From: Cryobacterium glucosi
Lineage (GTDB): Bacteria; Actinomycetota; Actinomycetes; Actinomycetales; Microbacteriaceae
Direction of reading: 5' to 3'
DNA length: 64,000 nt
NCBI RefSeq assembly: GCF_004402235.1
Contig: NZ_SOFS01000019.1
Coordinates: 248,001 to 312,000 of the forward strand
Shown here: positions 24,313-34,136 of the stretch, in pieces
Numbering within the stretch: position 1 is the stretch's first letter
How the letters are laid out: each line of letters opens with the position of its first letter
Made by a program: the position numbers and the translations under genes
The notes under the pieces: generated by a model
The model's input: only the letters and a program-made list of their open reading frames with translations
Databases searched by the model: none
What the model was told of the DNA's origin: nothing

Positions 24313-25455
24313 ATGGACGTTGAAGCCGAACCGTTGTCCCTGCTGCGCGAACGCACGAGCCTCAAGTGGCGGGCTTTTCCCGACGACGTGCTGCCCCTTT
24401 TCGTCGCCGAACTCGATTACCCGCTCGCCGAGCCGATCAGGGACGCCCTGTTCGAGGCCGTGCGCCGGAGCGACACCGGCTACGCGGTATCCGCTGAGCC
24501 GCTCGCCCAGGCGTTCGCCGGCTTCGCCGCCCGCCGCTGGGGCTGGCCGGTCGACCCCGGGCAGGTGGTCGCGACCAACGAAGTGGGTTCGGCCGTCGTC
24601 GAGGTGCTGCGGATGATCCTCGAGCCGGGGGACGAGGTCGTGATCACTCCCCCGGTCTACCCGCCGTTCTTCGACCTCGTGCCCGAGGCGGGCGGCCGGG
24701 TCGTCGACGTGCCGCTCCTGCACGGCCAGACCGGCTGGACGCTCGACCTCGACGGCCTCGAAGCCGCGCTCCGCCGGGGCGCCCGCGCCGTACTGCTCTG
24801 CAATCCGCAGAACCCGCTCGGCCACCCGCACGGCATCGAGGACCTCACGGCCCTCGCCGAACTCGCCGACCGGTACGGGGCCTTCGTGGTCAGCGACGAG
24901 GTGAACGCACCGCTCGCCTACAGCGCCGAGAGTTTCACCCCGTACCTCACGGTATCCCCTGCCGCGGCCCAGCACGGCGTCTGCGTCACGAGCGCGAGCA
25001 CGGCCTGGAACCTCGCCGGGCTCACCTGCGCTCTCATCGTCACCGCCTCCGAACGGATGCGCCTGCTCACCTCCGCCCTGCCGCCCGGCATCCGCGAGCG
25101 CACCGGCCACCTCGGGCTGCTCGCGAGCACCACGGCGTTCCGTGACGGCGGCCCGTGGCTCGACGGCGCGCTCGCCGCGCTCCAGGCGAACCGGGGACTG
25201 CTGGCCGGGCTCCTCGACGCGCATCTCGGCGGGGTCGGCTACGAGCAGCCGCGCGCGGGCTATCTGGCCTGGCTGGACCTGCGCTCGCTCGGCTGGGGCG
25301 ATGATCCGGCAGCGGTCGCCCTCGAGCGGGCGAAGGTCGCGCTGCTCCCCGGGTTGCTCTTCGGCACTCCGGGCGCCGGTTTCGCCCGGCTCAACTTCGG
25401 CTGCTCACCCGAGGTGCTCAGCGAGGCCGTCTCGCGGATCGCCGCGGCGACCTGA
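24313..25455 (+). CDS. PatB/MalY-like aminotransferase fold, PLP lysine replaced
   Basis: The 380-residue product aligns along its length with MalY/PatB cystathionine beta-lyase-type class I/II aminotransferases (DTGYAV at 54-59, TPPVYPPFF, RLNFGCSPE near the C-terminus). But the Schiff-base lysine motif, normally SASKAWN, reads SASTAWN: Thr230 from ACG at 25000-25002 where AAG is expected. NPHNPTG is NPQNPLG (164-170) and SDEIHAP is SDEVNAP (194-200). Only two lysines exist in the whole protein, neither near this site. It is likely inactive as a normal PLP enzyme. The ATG at 24313 is 15 nt after AGGAGG; the GTG at 24298 directly abuts it, so the start is uncertain. Confidence 0.85.
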   Translation: MDVEAEPLSLLRERTSLKWRAFPDDVLPLFVAELDYPLAEPIRDALFEAVRRSDTGYAVSAEPLAQAFAGFAARRWGWPVDPGQVVATNEVGSAVVEVLRMILEPGDEVVITPPVYPPFFDLVPEAGGRVVDVPLLHGQTGWTLDLDGLEAALRRGARAVLLCNPQNPLGHPHGIEDLTALAELADRYGAFVVSDEVNAPLAYSAESFTPYLTVSPAAAQHGVCVTSASTAWNLAGLTCALIVTASERMRLLTSALPPGIRERTGHLGLLASTTAFRDGGPWLDGALAALQANRGLLAGLLDAHLGGVGYEQPRAGYLAWLDLRSLGWGDDPAAVALERAKVALLPGLLFGTPGAGFARLNFGCSPEVLSEAVSRIAAAT

Positions 25456-25461
25456 GCCGCA

Positions 25462-25485
25462 CCGGCACCCGGCTGGGTGTGCCGG
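25462..25485. terminator. Hairpin between convergent stop codons
   Basis: CCGGCA-CCC (25462-25470) pairs with GGG-TG-TGCCGG (25475-25485) with a small bulge, in the 40-bp gap between the PatB-like gene and guaB. No T tract, so only a weak call as a shared terminator. Confidence 0.3.
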
Positions 25486-25495
25486 CGCGACCCGG

Positions 25496-27250
<1,755 letters not shown>

Positions 27251-28642
27251 TTGACACCATTCATGCAGCGAACACGTACGGCAGGCCTCCTGTCGTCCCG
27301 GCGGATGCTCGCCGGTCTCCTGCTCATCGGAGTCGCCAGTCTGGGCCTGATGGGCCTCGGCGCGACGAGTGCTTCCGCGGCGACGGCCGTCCCGACTACG
27401 GCGTGTGTGGCCAATGCCACCACAGGCTGTATCCAGGGCACGATCAAACAGGGCAACGGCGACCCCGCCGTCGGCGTGAGGCTCACGGTCACGAACGGTG
27501 ACACGACCGAGAACCTCGTGACGGATGCCGCGGGCAAGTGGGGCGTGGCCATCACGGTCGCAGGCCCCTCGACCGTCACCCTCGACACCACGAGCCTGCC
27601 GAGCGGGAACACCCTCGACCCGAGCATCGCCAACCCGGCAACCGTCAATGGCGGCCTGGGTCGCAACGCCGGCACCATCTTCAAGCTGGTCAGCGGGGAA
27701 AGCACCGGCCTCTCGACCTCTGCCCCGTCGACGGGTGACTCCGCGACGACCGGCTCCGTCACGTGGGAGCGCTTCCTCCAGCAGGCCGCGTCGGGCATCC
27801 GCCTCGGGTTGCTGCTCGCCCTCGCCTCCGTCGGCCTCTCGCTGATCTACGGGACGACCGGGCTGAGCAACTTCGCCCACGGCGAGCAGGTGACCCTCGG
27901 CGGCCTGCTGGCATTCGTGCTCGCCAACCAGCTCGGTCTCAACCTCTTCCTCGCCGCCTTCCTCACCGTCGCGGTCTGCGCGGCGACCGGGTACTTCCAG
28001 GACGCGCTGATCTGGAAGCCACTGCGCAAGCGCGGCCTGCCGAACACCCAGCTGATGATCGTGACCATCGGCCTCTCGATCGCGCTGCAGTACGCGTTCC
28101 AGTTCTTCATCGGGGCCAAGACCGTCCGGATCGACAAGGCCAACCCGGTCACCGTCGAAATCGGCCCGATCACCCTCTCGGTTCAGTCGCTCTGGGCGAT
28201 GGGCATCGCCGTTGCGGTCATCATCCTCGTCGGGCTGTTCCTGCTCCGGTCCCGGATCGGCCGGGCCACCCGCGCTGTTTCGGACAACCCCTCGCTCGCC
28301 GCGGCCTCCGGGATCGACGTCGACGCCATCATCCGCCTGGTCTGGACGGCCTCCGCCGGACTCGCCGGTCTCGCCGGCGTCATGCTCGGCCTCGTGCTCA
28401 ATGGCGTGAACTGGCAGACCGGCCTGCAGCTGCTGCTGCTGATGTTCGCCGCGGTCACCCTCGGCGGCCTCGGCACCGCGTTCGGCGCCCTCGCCGGCGC
28501 GATGATCATCGGCATGGTCGTCGAGCTCACGAACCTCGTGCTCCCCGGCGACTTCAAGTACGCCACGGCACTGCTCATTCTCATCCTCGTCCTGCTCGTC
28601 AGGCCACAAGGCATTTTCGGGCGCCGAGAGCGCATCGGTTAG
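27251..28642 (+). CDS. livH: Branched-chain amino-acid type ABC permease LivH with N-terminal secreted domain
   Basis: The C-terminal ~300 residues are a LivH permease (helices from about residue 165; SLIYGTTGLSNFAHGEQVTLGG and GINWQ-like GVNWQTGLQ motifs). Unusually, about 160 residues precede it: a signal-peptide-like helix (RRMLAGLLLIGVASLGLMGL, cleavage near ASA-AT at 45) and a beta-rich, Thr-rich region with two Cys and a carboxypeptidase-regulatory-like pattern (GTIKQGNGDPAVGVRLTV; TDAAGKWGVAI). The start is the TTG at 27251, seven nt after GGAGG; the ATG at 27263 is too far from that site. First gene of livHMGF. The extra domain would lie outside, near the substrate-binding protein. 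Confidence 0.9.
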   Translation: MTPFMQRTRTAGLLSSRRMLAGLLLIGVASLGLMGLGATSASAATAVPTTACVANATTGCIQGTIKQGNGDPAVGVRLTVTNGDTTENLVTDAAGKWGVAITVAGPSTVTLDTTSLPSGNTLDPSIANPATVNGGLGRNAGTIFKLVSGESTGLSTSAPSTGDSATTGSVTWERFLQQAASGIRLGLLLALASVGLSLIYGTTGLSNFAHGEQVTLGGLLAFVLANQLGLNLFLAAFLTVAVCAATGYFQDALIWKPLRKRGLPNTQLMIVTIGLSIALQYAFQFFIGAKTVRIDKANPVTVEIGPITLSVQSLWAMGIAVAVIILVGLFLLRSRIGRATRAVSDNPSLAAASGIDVDAIIRLVWTASAGLAGLAGVMLGLVLNGVNWQTGLQLLLLMFAAVTLGGLGTAFGALAGAMIIGMVVELTNLVLPGDFKYATALLILILVLLVRPQGIFGRRERIG

Positions 28643-28655
28643 GAAGGACAAGACC

Positions 28656-29645
28656 GTGAATGAATTTCTGACGACCCTGACGGCGATTGCCGCCTCCGCC
28701 TTCTCGCCATCGACGGCGGCACTCGCCATCGCAGCCATCGGACTCAACATCCACTTCGGCTACACCGGCCTGCTCAACATGGGCCAGGCCGGATTCATGC
28801 TCGTCGGCGCATACGCCTTCGCCATCTCCATCGTCGCCGGGATCCCGCTGTTCCCCGCCGTACTGATCGCACTCGTCGCCGCGGCGGTCTTCGCACTCAT
28901 CCTCGGCGTTCCGACGCTGAAGCTGCGCGGTGACTACCTCGCGATCGTCACGATCTCGGCCGCAGAGATCGTGCGGATGATCGGGCGCTCGTCGCTCCTC
29001 ACCGACATCACCGGCGGCTCGAACGGTCTCACCGGCCAGAGCTACCGAGGCCCGTTCACCGACCTCTCCTTCCTCGGCGACGGCCAGACCACCCTCGGCC
29101 CGTTCACCTACGACAACACCGGCTCCAACGGCTGGTGGATCCGCCTGGTCGCGTGGTCCATCGTCGGGATCCTCTGCCTCTTCGTGTTCCTGCTGATGCG
29201 CAGCCCGTGGGGTCGCGTACTCCGCGGCATCCGGGAAGACGAGGATGCGATCCGCAGCCTCGGCAAGAACGTCTACAGCTACAAGATGCAGGCGCTCATC
29301 CTCGGCGGCACCATCGGAGCGCTCGGCGGCATCATCTACGTGCTGCCGGCATCCGTTCAGGCGGACAGCATGGGACGATCGATGACGTTCTTCGTGTGGA
29401 CAGCACTGTTGCTCGGCGGCGCCGCGACCGTGTTCGGGCCCGTGCTCGGCTCGATCATCTTCTTCGCCCTGCGCCTGTTCGTGCAGGGTGTCGCCGGCCA
29501 GTTCGTGCCGGACAGCATCATGAACGGCCAGCAGGCCGAACAGTTCTCCTGGATCCTGATCGGTGTGGTGCTCATGCTCGTGGTCATCTTCAGACCCCAG
29601 GGTGTACTCGGTAACAAGAAGGAGCTGAGCTTCAATGTCAACTGA
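28656..29645 (+). CDS. livM: Branched-chain amino-acid type ABC permease LivM
   Basis: Second permease subunit, 329 residues with about eight to nine helices. It contains NIHFGYTGLLNMGQAGFMLVG near the N-terminus and the cytoplasmic coupling-helix region SPWGRVLRGIREDEDAIRSLGKN, which is diagnostic for LivM. Pairs with LivH to form the membrane channel for hydrophobic amino acids, amides or urea-like solutes; the true substrate is not deducible. It starts 13 bp after livH and overlaps livG by 11 bp, so all four genes are co-translated. The C-terminus ends RPQGVLGNKKELS, like many LivM proteins. Confidence 0.92.
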   Translation: MNEFLTTLTAIAASAFSPSTAALAIAAIGLNIHFGYTGLLNMGQAGFMLVGAYAFAISIVAGIPLFPAVLIALVAAAVFALILGVPTLKLRGDYLAIVTISAAEIVRMIGRSSLLTDITGGSNGLTGQSYRGPFTDLSFLGDGQTTLGPFTYDNTGSNGWWIRLVAWSIVGILCLFVFLLMRSPWGRVLRGIREDEDAIRSLGKNVYSYKMQALILGGTIGALGGIIYVLPASVQADSMGRSMTFFVWTALLLGGAATVFGPVLGSIIFFALRLFVQGVAGQFVPDSIMNGQQAEQFSWILIGVVLMLVVIFRPQGVLGNKKELSFNVN

Positions 29646-30630
29646 TCTCGGAGTCACCGTCGCCCCGACAGCCGCTGCGGCAGCCGCAACCGCGAGCGTC
29701 GCCGCCGTCTCCCCCCTTCCCGGCGTCCCCAAGCCAGACCCGATCCTGGTCGTCGACAACATCGTGCGGCAGTTCGGCGGCATGACCGCCGTCAACGTGC
29801 CGCACCTCGAGGTACAGCGCGGAATCATCACGGCCCTGATCGGCCCGAACGGCGCGGGCAAGACCACGTTCTTCAACCTGATCACGGGCTTCGACAAGCC
29901 GAGCTCCGCTCCGCGCCTCATCGGCGGCCCGAAGTCCGACCAGGCAGCCCGCTCGATGTTCAACGGGCGTTCGGTCAACAACATGGGTGCGGCGAAGGTC
30001 GCCCAGCGCGGCATGGTGCGCACCTTCCAGCTCACGAAGGCGCTCAGCAGGCTCACCGTGCTCGAGAACATGCTCCTCGGCGCGAAGGACCAGCCAGGCG
30101 AAAACCTCTTCGCCGCGGTGATCAAGCCGCTCTGGGCTGCGCGCGAACGGGAGATCACGGCGCAGGCCGAGGACCTCCTGCAGCGGTTCAAGCTGCTCGA
30201 GAAGAAGAACGACATGGCCGGCAGCCTCTCCGGCGGCCAGAAGAAGCTCCTGGAGATGGCGCGGGCGCTCATGAGCGAACCGACCATGATCATGCTCGAC
30301 GAGCCGATGGCCGGGGTCAACCCCGCACTCACCCAGTCGCTGCTCGGGCACATCAAGTCTCTCCGCGACGAGGGCATGACCGTCCTGTTCGTCGAGCACG
30401 ACATGCACATGGTGCGGCACATCTCCGACTGGGTCGTCGTGATGGCCGAGGGCAAGGTCGTTGCGGAGGGTCCGTCGGCCACCGTCATGGACGACCAGGC
30501 CGTGATCGACGCCTACCTCGGCGCGCACCACGACACCGACCTCGGCGACGACTCGCTCCTCACGGACGAAGTCGCGGAGGAACTGGCCAAAGAGGTCGAA
30601 CTCGAAAACCGCACGGAAGGCGACGCGTAG
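29635..30630 (+). CDS. livG: ABC transporter ATP-binding subunit LivG
   Basis: One of two ATPases powering the transporter. The product (331 aa) has Walker A IGPNGAGKTTFFN (about 73-85), the LivG-type GMVRTFQLTKALSRLTV, the signature LSGGQKKLLEMARAL, Walker B IIMLDEPMAGVNP and the switch His in FVEHDMHMV. The first 45 residues are an Ala/Thr/Val-rich extension not seen in typical LivG, and the C-terminal 35 residues are acidic (DLGDDSLLTDEVAEELAKEVE). Both are probably disordered. It overlaps livM by 11 bp and ends 2 bp before livF. Confidence 0.93.
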   Translation: MSTDLGVTVAPTAAAAAATASVAAVSPLPGVPKPDPILVVDNIVRQFGGMTAVNVPHLEVQRGIITALIGPNGAGKTTFFNLITGFDKPSSAPRLIGGPKSDQAARSMFNGRSVNNMGAAKVAQRGMVRTFQLTKALSRLTVLENMLLGAKDQPGENLFAAVIKPLWAAREREITAQAEDLLQRFKLLEKKNDMAGSLSGGQKKLLEMARALMSEPTMIMLDEPMAGVNPALTQSLLGHIKSLRDEGMTVLFVEHDMHMVRHISDWVVVMAEGKVVAEGPSATVMDDQAVIDAYLGAHHDTDLGDDSLLTDEVAEELAKEVELENRTEGDA

Positions 30631-30632
30631 TC

Positions 30633-31415
30633 ATGGTTGTACCCACAGGCTCTCCCGCTCCGGTCCTGCAGGCGACGGATCTCGTCGCCGGCTATGTTCC
30701 CGGGGTCAATATCCTCAACGGCTGCAACCTGGATGTCTACCCCGGTGAGCTCATCGGAATCATCGGCCCGAACGGCGCGGGCAAGTCCACGCTGCTCAAG
30801 GCACTGTTCGGACTGGTGTCCGTCCGCAGCGGTAACGTCACGCTCAAGGGCGAAGACATCACCGGTTTCAAGGCGAACCGCCTCGTGCAGGCCGGCGTCG
30901 GCTTCGTCCCCCAGAACAACAACGTGTTCCCCTCCCTCACGATCGAGGAGAACCTGCAGATGGGCCTGTACCTGCGGCCCAAGCTGCTCGTCGAGCGTCT
31001 CGACGCGATCTTCGACCTGTTCCCCGCCCTCGCCGACCGCCGCAACCAGCGCGCCGGTTCGCTCTCCGGCGGCGAACGCCAGTCGGTCGCGATGGCGCGT
31101 GCGCTCATGATGGACCCGTCCGTACTGCTCCTCGACGAGCCGTCCGCCGGCCTCTCCCCGGTGCGTCAGGACGAGACCTTCATCCGCACCCGCCGCATCA
31201 ACAAGACCGGCGTCACGATCGTGATGGTCGAGCAGAACGCGCGCCGCTGCCTGCAGATCTGCGACCGCGGGTACGTGCTCGATCAGGGCCGCAATGCCTA
31301 CACAGGCACCGGCCGCGAGCTCGCCGACGACCCCAAGGTCATCGAGCTCTACCTCGGCACCCTCGCCAAGGACGTCGACGCTGAGAAGGACGAGAAGCCC
31401 GTCAGCATCGCCTGA
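30633..31415 (+). CDS. livF: ABC transporter ATP-binding subunit LivF
   Basis: Second ATPase, 260 residues. Walker A IIGPNGAGKSTLLK (about 44-57), LivF-type VGFVPQNNNVFPSLTIEENL, signature LSGGERQSVAMARAL and Walker B VLLLDEPSAGLSP are all intact. The switch-region residue is Gln (MVEQNARRC) rather than His, as is normal for LivF. The start ATG at 30633 is 2 bp after the livG stop. A clear rho-independent terminator follows 18 bp after the stop codon, closing the livHMGF operon; the binding protein livK is transcribed towards it from the other side. Confidence 0.93.
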   Translation: MVVPTGSPAPVLQATDLVAGYVPGVNILNGCNLDVYPGELIGIIGPNGAGKSTLLKALFGLVSVRSGNVTLKGEDITGFKANRLVQAGVGFVPQNNNVFPSLTIEENLQMGLYLRPKLLVERLDAIFDLFPALADRRNQRAGSLSGGERQSVAMARALMMDPSVLLLDEPSAGLSPVRQDETFIRTRRINKTGVTIVMVEQNARRCLQICDRGYVLDQGRNAYTGTGRELADDPKVIELYLGTLAKDVDAEKDEKPVSIA

Positions 31416-31433
31416 CCCGCCCGCACCGCCGAG

Positions 31434-31473
31434 AGGCCCGTGCCAGCCCCCTGGGGGCAGGCACGGGCCTTTT
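31434..31473 (+). terminator. liv operon terminator
   Basis: AGGCCCGTGCC (31434-31444) pairs perfectly with GGCACGGGCCT (31460-31470); the loop region contains a nested GCCCCC/GGGGGC. A TTTT run follows. It lies 18 bp after livF. Confidence 0.85.
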
Positions 31474-31570
31474 CGCGTCCCCGGCGACATCCGCCGCTGC
31501 GCCCGTCTGCTCAGGCGCTCCCGCAACGGCGGGCGCGGGCTGCCGAAACCGGCGCCGGTGCGGCTGGAAA

Positions 31571-31640
31571 CCTCGCTGAGGGGTCGCACATCGAGGTTCA
31601 CGGGGTCGGCGAACGTCGATCTGCGACACCTCAGCGAAAG
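31571..31640. repeat. Two-armed palindromic repeat element, copy B
   Basis: Reverse-oriented copy of the element at 24199-24267. Read on the minus strand its first arm (TGAGGTGTCGCAGATCGACG then GTTCG) is identical to that of copy A over 24 bases; its second arm differs from A at two positions. The loop is diverged. It sits in the 392-bp convergent gap between livF and livK, separate from both terminators. Confidence 0.75.
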
Positions 31641-31662
31641 ATCGGATGCTGGCGAGCACGGC

Positions 31663-31724
31663 GAGGCGCGGGGGCGGGGAGGCGCGGGGCGGGGAGGCGC
31701 GGGGCGGGGAGGCGCGGGGGCGGG
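31663..31724 (+). repeat. G-rich tandem repeat, four 15-16 bp units
   Basis: Units GAGGCGCGGGGGCGGG, GAGGCGCGGGGCGGG (twice) and GAGGCGCGGGGGCGGG follow each other without gaps at 31663, 31679, 31694 and 31709. The plus strand therefore has eight or more runs of three to five G, enough for a G-quadruplex. It lies between the repeat element B and the livK terminator. Confidence 0.8.
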
Positions 31725-31733
31725 CGCACGAAA

Positions 31734-31765
31734 GAGCGGGGCCGGGCTTTCGCCCGACCCCGCTC
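31734..31765 (-). terminator. livK terminator
   Basis: On the minus strand GAGCGGGGTCGGGC (31765-31752), loop GAAA, then GCCCGGCCCCGCTC (31747-31734) form a 14-bp stem with one G-T wobble, followed by TTT. It lies 42 bp past the livK stop. Confidence 0.75.
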
Positions 31766-31807
31766 CCTGTGTTCGTCCGGCCTCAGCCGACGATCAGCAC
31801 TCTCCTG

Positions 31808-33142
31808 CTAGTAGGAGGTCTGTCCTTCGATGGCGGACTGCCAGACCGGCTTGTTGTCCTTGTCGAACTTGTAGATGCCGATGAAGGCGCTCGACGGCTC
31901 GTTGTGCGAGTTGAACGGGCCGACGCCGGACTGTCCGACGTACTGGATGTCCGTTCCGGCGGTGACGAGCGGTGCACACTCGGCGTAGCTCTTGCACTTG
32001 GTGCCCTTGCCACTCGCGCCGGAAACGGCCGCGAGCTGCGCCTGGATGTCGGCGGAGACGGTGGACTTGGCCTTCAGCGCCGCGAGGGCGGAGAGGGTGG
32101 TCGCGTCGTAGGCCTCAGGAGCGTAGGAGAAGTCTCCGAGAGCTGCGTTCTGGGTGTCCTTGTACCAGGAGACGAGCTTGGCCTTGAAGTCATCAGCCGG
32201 GTATGCGCCGGGGATCGTGCCCTGTGCGCTGGTCAGCGTGCCGGCTTCGAAGTCCTTGCTGTAGTCGGCGGTGTTGCCGTCGGACAGGTAGACCTTGGAG
32301 AGGTCGACGCCCTGGGCCTTGAGCTCGGGGATGATCGACTTGGTCTCGTCGAAGGCGAGGATGACGATCGCGTCAGGGTTGGTCGCCTTCGCAGCGGTCA
32401 CCTCGGACGAGAACGTGGTCTGGCCGGGGGGGAATTCCTGGCCGTTGCCCTTGCCGCCATAGACGACGGTTCCGCCGGAGGCTTCGACGCTGGCCTGCGT
32501 GAAGTCGCGGAGGCCGGTGCCGTAGGAGTCGTTGAAGACGAGGAAGGCGACCTTGGCGTTGCCGTCACCCGTGATGAGCTGGCCGAGCGCGGAACCCTGG
32601 ACCGAGTCCGGCGGTGCGGTACGGAAGTAGAACGGACCGTAGCCGCTGAGCTTGGCCGAGGTGTTGGCCGGGGAGATCTGGACGATCTTGGCGGAGGCGA
32701 AGGAGTCGACGACGTTGAGCGAAACGCTCGAGGACGCGGCGCCGATCGCGACGGAGACCTTAGCCGCGATGAGCTTCTGGGCGGACGCGGTCGAGATCGT
32801 CAGGTCCGTGCTGTCACCGGAGTCGGTGGCCAGGACGCAGGCGTCCTTGCCGTCGACGCCGCCGGCGGCGTTGATGTCGGAGACGGCGAGGCCGACGCCG
32901 GCGAGTTCCGGCGGGTTGAGATAGGCGAGGCTACCGGTGATCGGGAGGATCGAGCCGACGACCAGCGACTTGTCCGTGGACGCTCCGCTCGCACAAGCTG
33001 CGTCGGTGTACGAGGACGCGGCCGCAGCCGAGGTCGTGGTAGCGGTTGAACCGCCGCCGGATGCACAACCGGAGAGCATGACGGCGATGACGCCTGCTCC
33101 CGCCACGATGGCGGTCCGGAGGGCGTGCTTGGATTTAATCAT
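31808..33142 (-). CDS. livK: ABC transporter substrate-binding lipoprotein LivK-like
   Basis: The 444-residue product has a lipoprotein signal ending LSGC (Cys about 25), a Ser/Thr/Ala-rich linker and a periplasmic-binding-protein type 1 domain (LVVGSILPITGSLAYLNPPELAGVGLAVSDINAAGG; VAIGAASSSVSLNVVD; VAFLVFNDSYGTGLRDF; AYDATTLSALAALKA). It should deliver substrate to LivHMGF, whose genes converge on it from 27251. Two Cys near the C-terminus (GTKCKSYAECAPL) could form a disulfide. The ATG at 33142 gives the proper signal peptide; the 41 residues encoded in frame before it are not signal-like. Confidence 0.92.
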   Translation of the reverse strand: MIKSKHALRTAIVAGAGVIAVMLSGCASGGGSTATTTSAAAASSYTDAACASGASTDKSLVVGSILPITGSLAYLNPPELAGVGLAVSDINAAGGVDGKDACVLATDSGDSTDLTISTASAQKLIAAKVSVAIGAASSSVSLNVVDSFASAKIVQISPANTSAKLSGYGPFYFRTAPPDSVQGSALGQLITGDGNAKVAFLVFNDSYGTGLRDFTQASVEASGGTVVYGGKGNGQEFPPGQTTFSSEVTAAKATNPDAIVILAFDETKSIIPELKAQGVDLSKVYLSDGNTADYSKDFEAGTLTSAQGTIPGAYPADDFKAKLVSWYKDTQNAALGDFSYAPEAYDATTLSALAALKAKSTVSADIQAQLAAVSGASGKGTKCKSYAECAPLVTAGTDIQYVGQSGVGPFNSHNEPSSAFIGIYKFDKDNKPVWQSAIEGQTSY

Positions 33143-33328
33143 CCTGGGTACCCTTTCATCTTGCACGCGTAAGTACGCCTCCGGGTGAGGCCCACTCGCG
33201 TTATTAGGCTCCAACCTAGGATCACTTTGTTTCGAGGATGTTTTCTTGCCGCGCAAAGAGAACATCGTTAGCGATTCGTGACACCACCGGCACCTGCTCT
33301 GGGGGACGCCGTCGGACGAGGTGCTGTA

Positions 33329-34093
33329 CTAGGAGCGTCGCCCGGTCACGCCCTGGTATGCGATCTGCTTCTTCTCACCGAGGGCGGTGATGCAGGATGC
33401 CCAGGATGCGCACACCGCGTCGCCGTGGCTGACCCGGTCGAGCGCCGGGGCGATCGAGGGCCCGCCGTCGTCGCCTGCCTCCCTCGCGGCGAGGGCCGCG
33501 AGCACCACCCCGTCGAAGGCTTCCCCGCCTCCGGCGGTGTCGGCGAGCCCGGGGTCCGAGGTGCGCAGGCGCACTGCGAAGGCCTCGTCTGCTGCGAGCG
33601 GAGTGCCGCCGTTCGTGAAGTCGTTCAGAGGCAGCAGGGCGATGCCCGCTGCGGCGACGGATGCCGTGACATCAGCGGGCACCGCACTCGTCGCGTCCCA
33701 GAGAACGAGGTCAACGTGTCGCGCCACCAGGTCGGCAACCGCGGCCGCGACGTTCCCCGTCGAGTTCCGATGCACGAGCTGGATCGGCAGAGTGCCGGGC
33801 ACGGCCTGCTCAAGGATCTCGCGGGCGGCCAGCTCGGTGCCGGCGACCTGAGCGGCGCCGGTCACTGCGGCTCCCGCTTCCCCGGTCATCGGGAACAGCG
33901 TGCCGATCAGGAGCGTGCCGTCGCCGGTCGGCGCGACCGTCGCGGCGACGGTCGGAGTGCTGGTCACGACGACGGGGGCGTCCCCTGCGGTGCACCCGGA
34001 AAGCAGCAGCGCGGCGGCGACGACGGTGAGCGCGAGACCGGCAGACGTGAGCCCCCGGGGTCGCGAGGTGACGTTCAGAGCTGGAAAGGGCAT
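33329..34093 (-). CDS. Short LivK-like lipoprotein, probably degenerate
   Basis: The 254-residue product has a lipobox LLSGC, a Thr/Val linker and a binding-protein-like region (LLIGTLFPMTGEAGAAVTGAAQVAG; DLVLWDATSAVP; AFDGVVLAALAAREA). Its last part, CASWASCITALGEKKQIAYQGVTG, matches the region of LivK just before VGPFNSHNEP, then ends within a few residues. So it is about 190 residues shorter than LivK, with a shorter middle and no C-terminal strand set. It may be a paralogue in decay or a small-ligand sensor. The ATG at 34093 follows AAAGGA; the gene is transcribed towards livK after a 186-bp gap. Confidence 0.75.
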   Translation of the reverse strand: MPFPALNVTSRPRGLTSAGLALTVVAAALLLSGCTAGDAPVVVTSTPTVAATVAPTGDGTLLIGTLFPMTGEAGAAVTGAAQVAGTELAAREILEQAVPGTLPIQLVHRNSTGNVAAAVADLVARHVDLVLWDATSAVPADVTASVAAAGIALLPLNDFTNGGTPLAADEAFAVRLRTSDPGLADTAGGGEAFDGVVLAALAAREAGDDGGPSIAPALDRVSHGDAVCASWASCITALGEKKQIAYQGVTGRRS

Positions 34094-34136
34094 CCGTGGT
34101 CCTTTCACAGGTGGGATGCTTCGAGCGTATCGCCGG

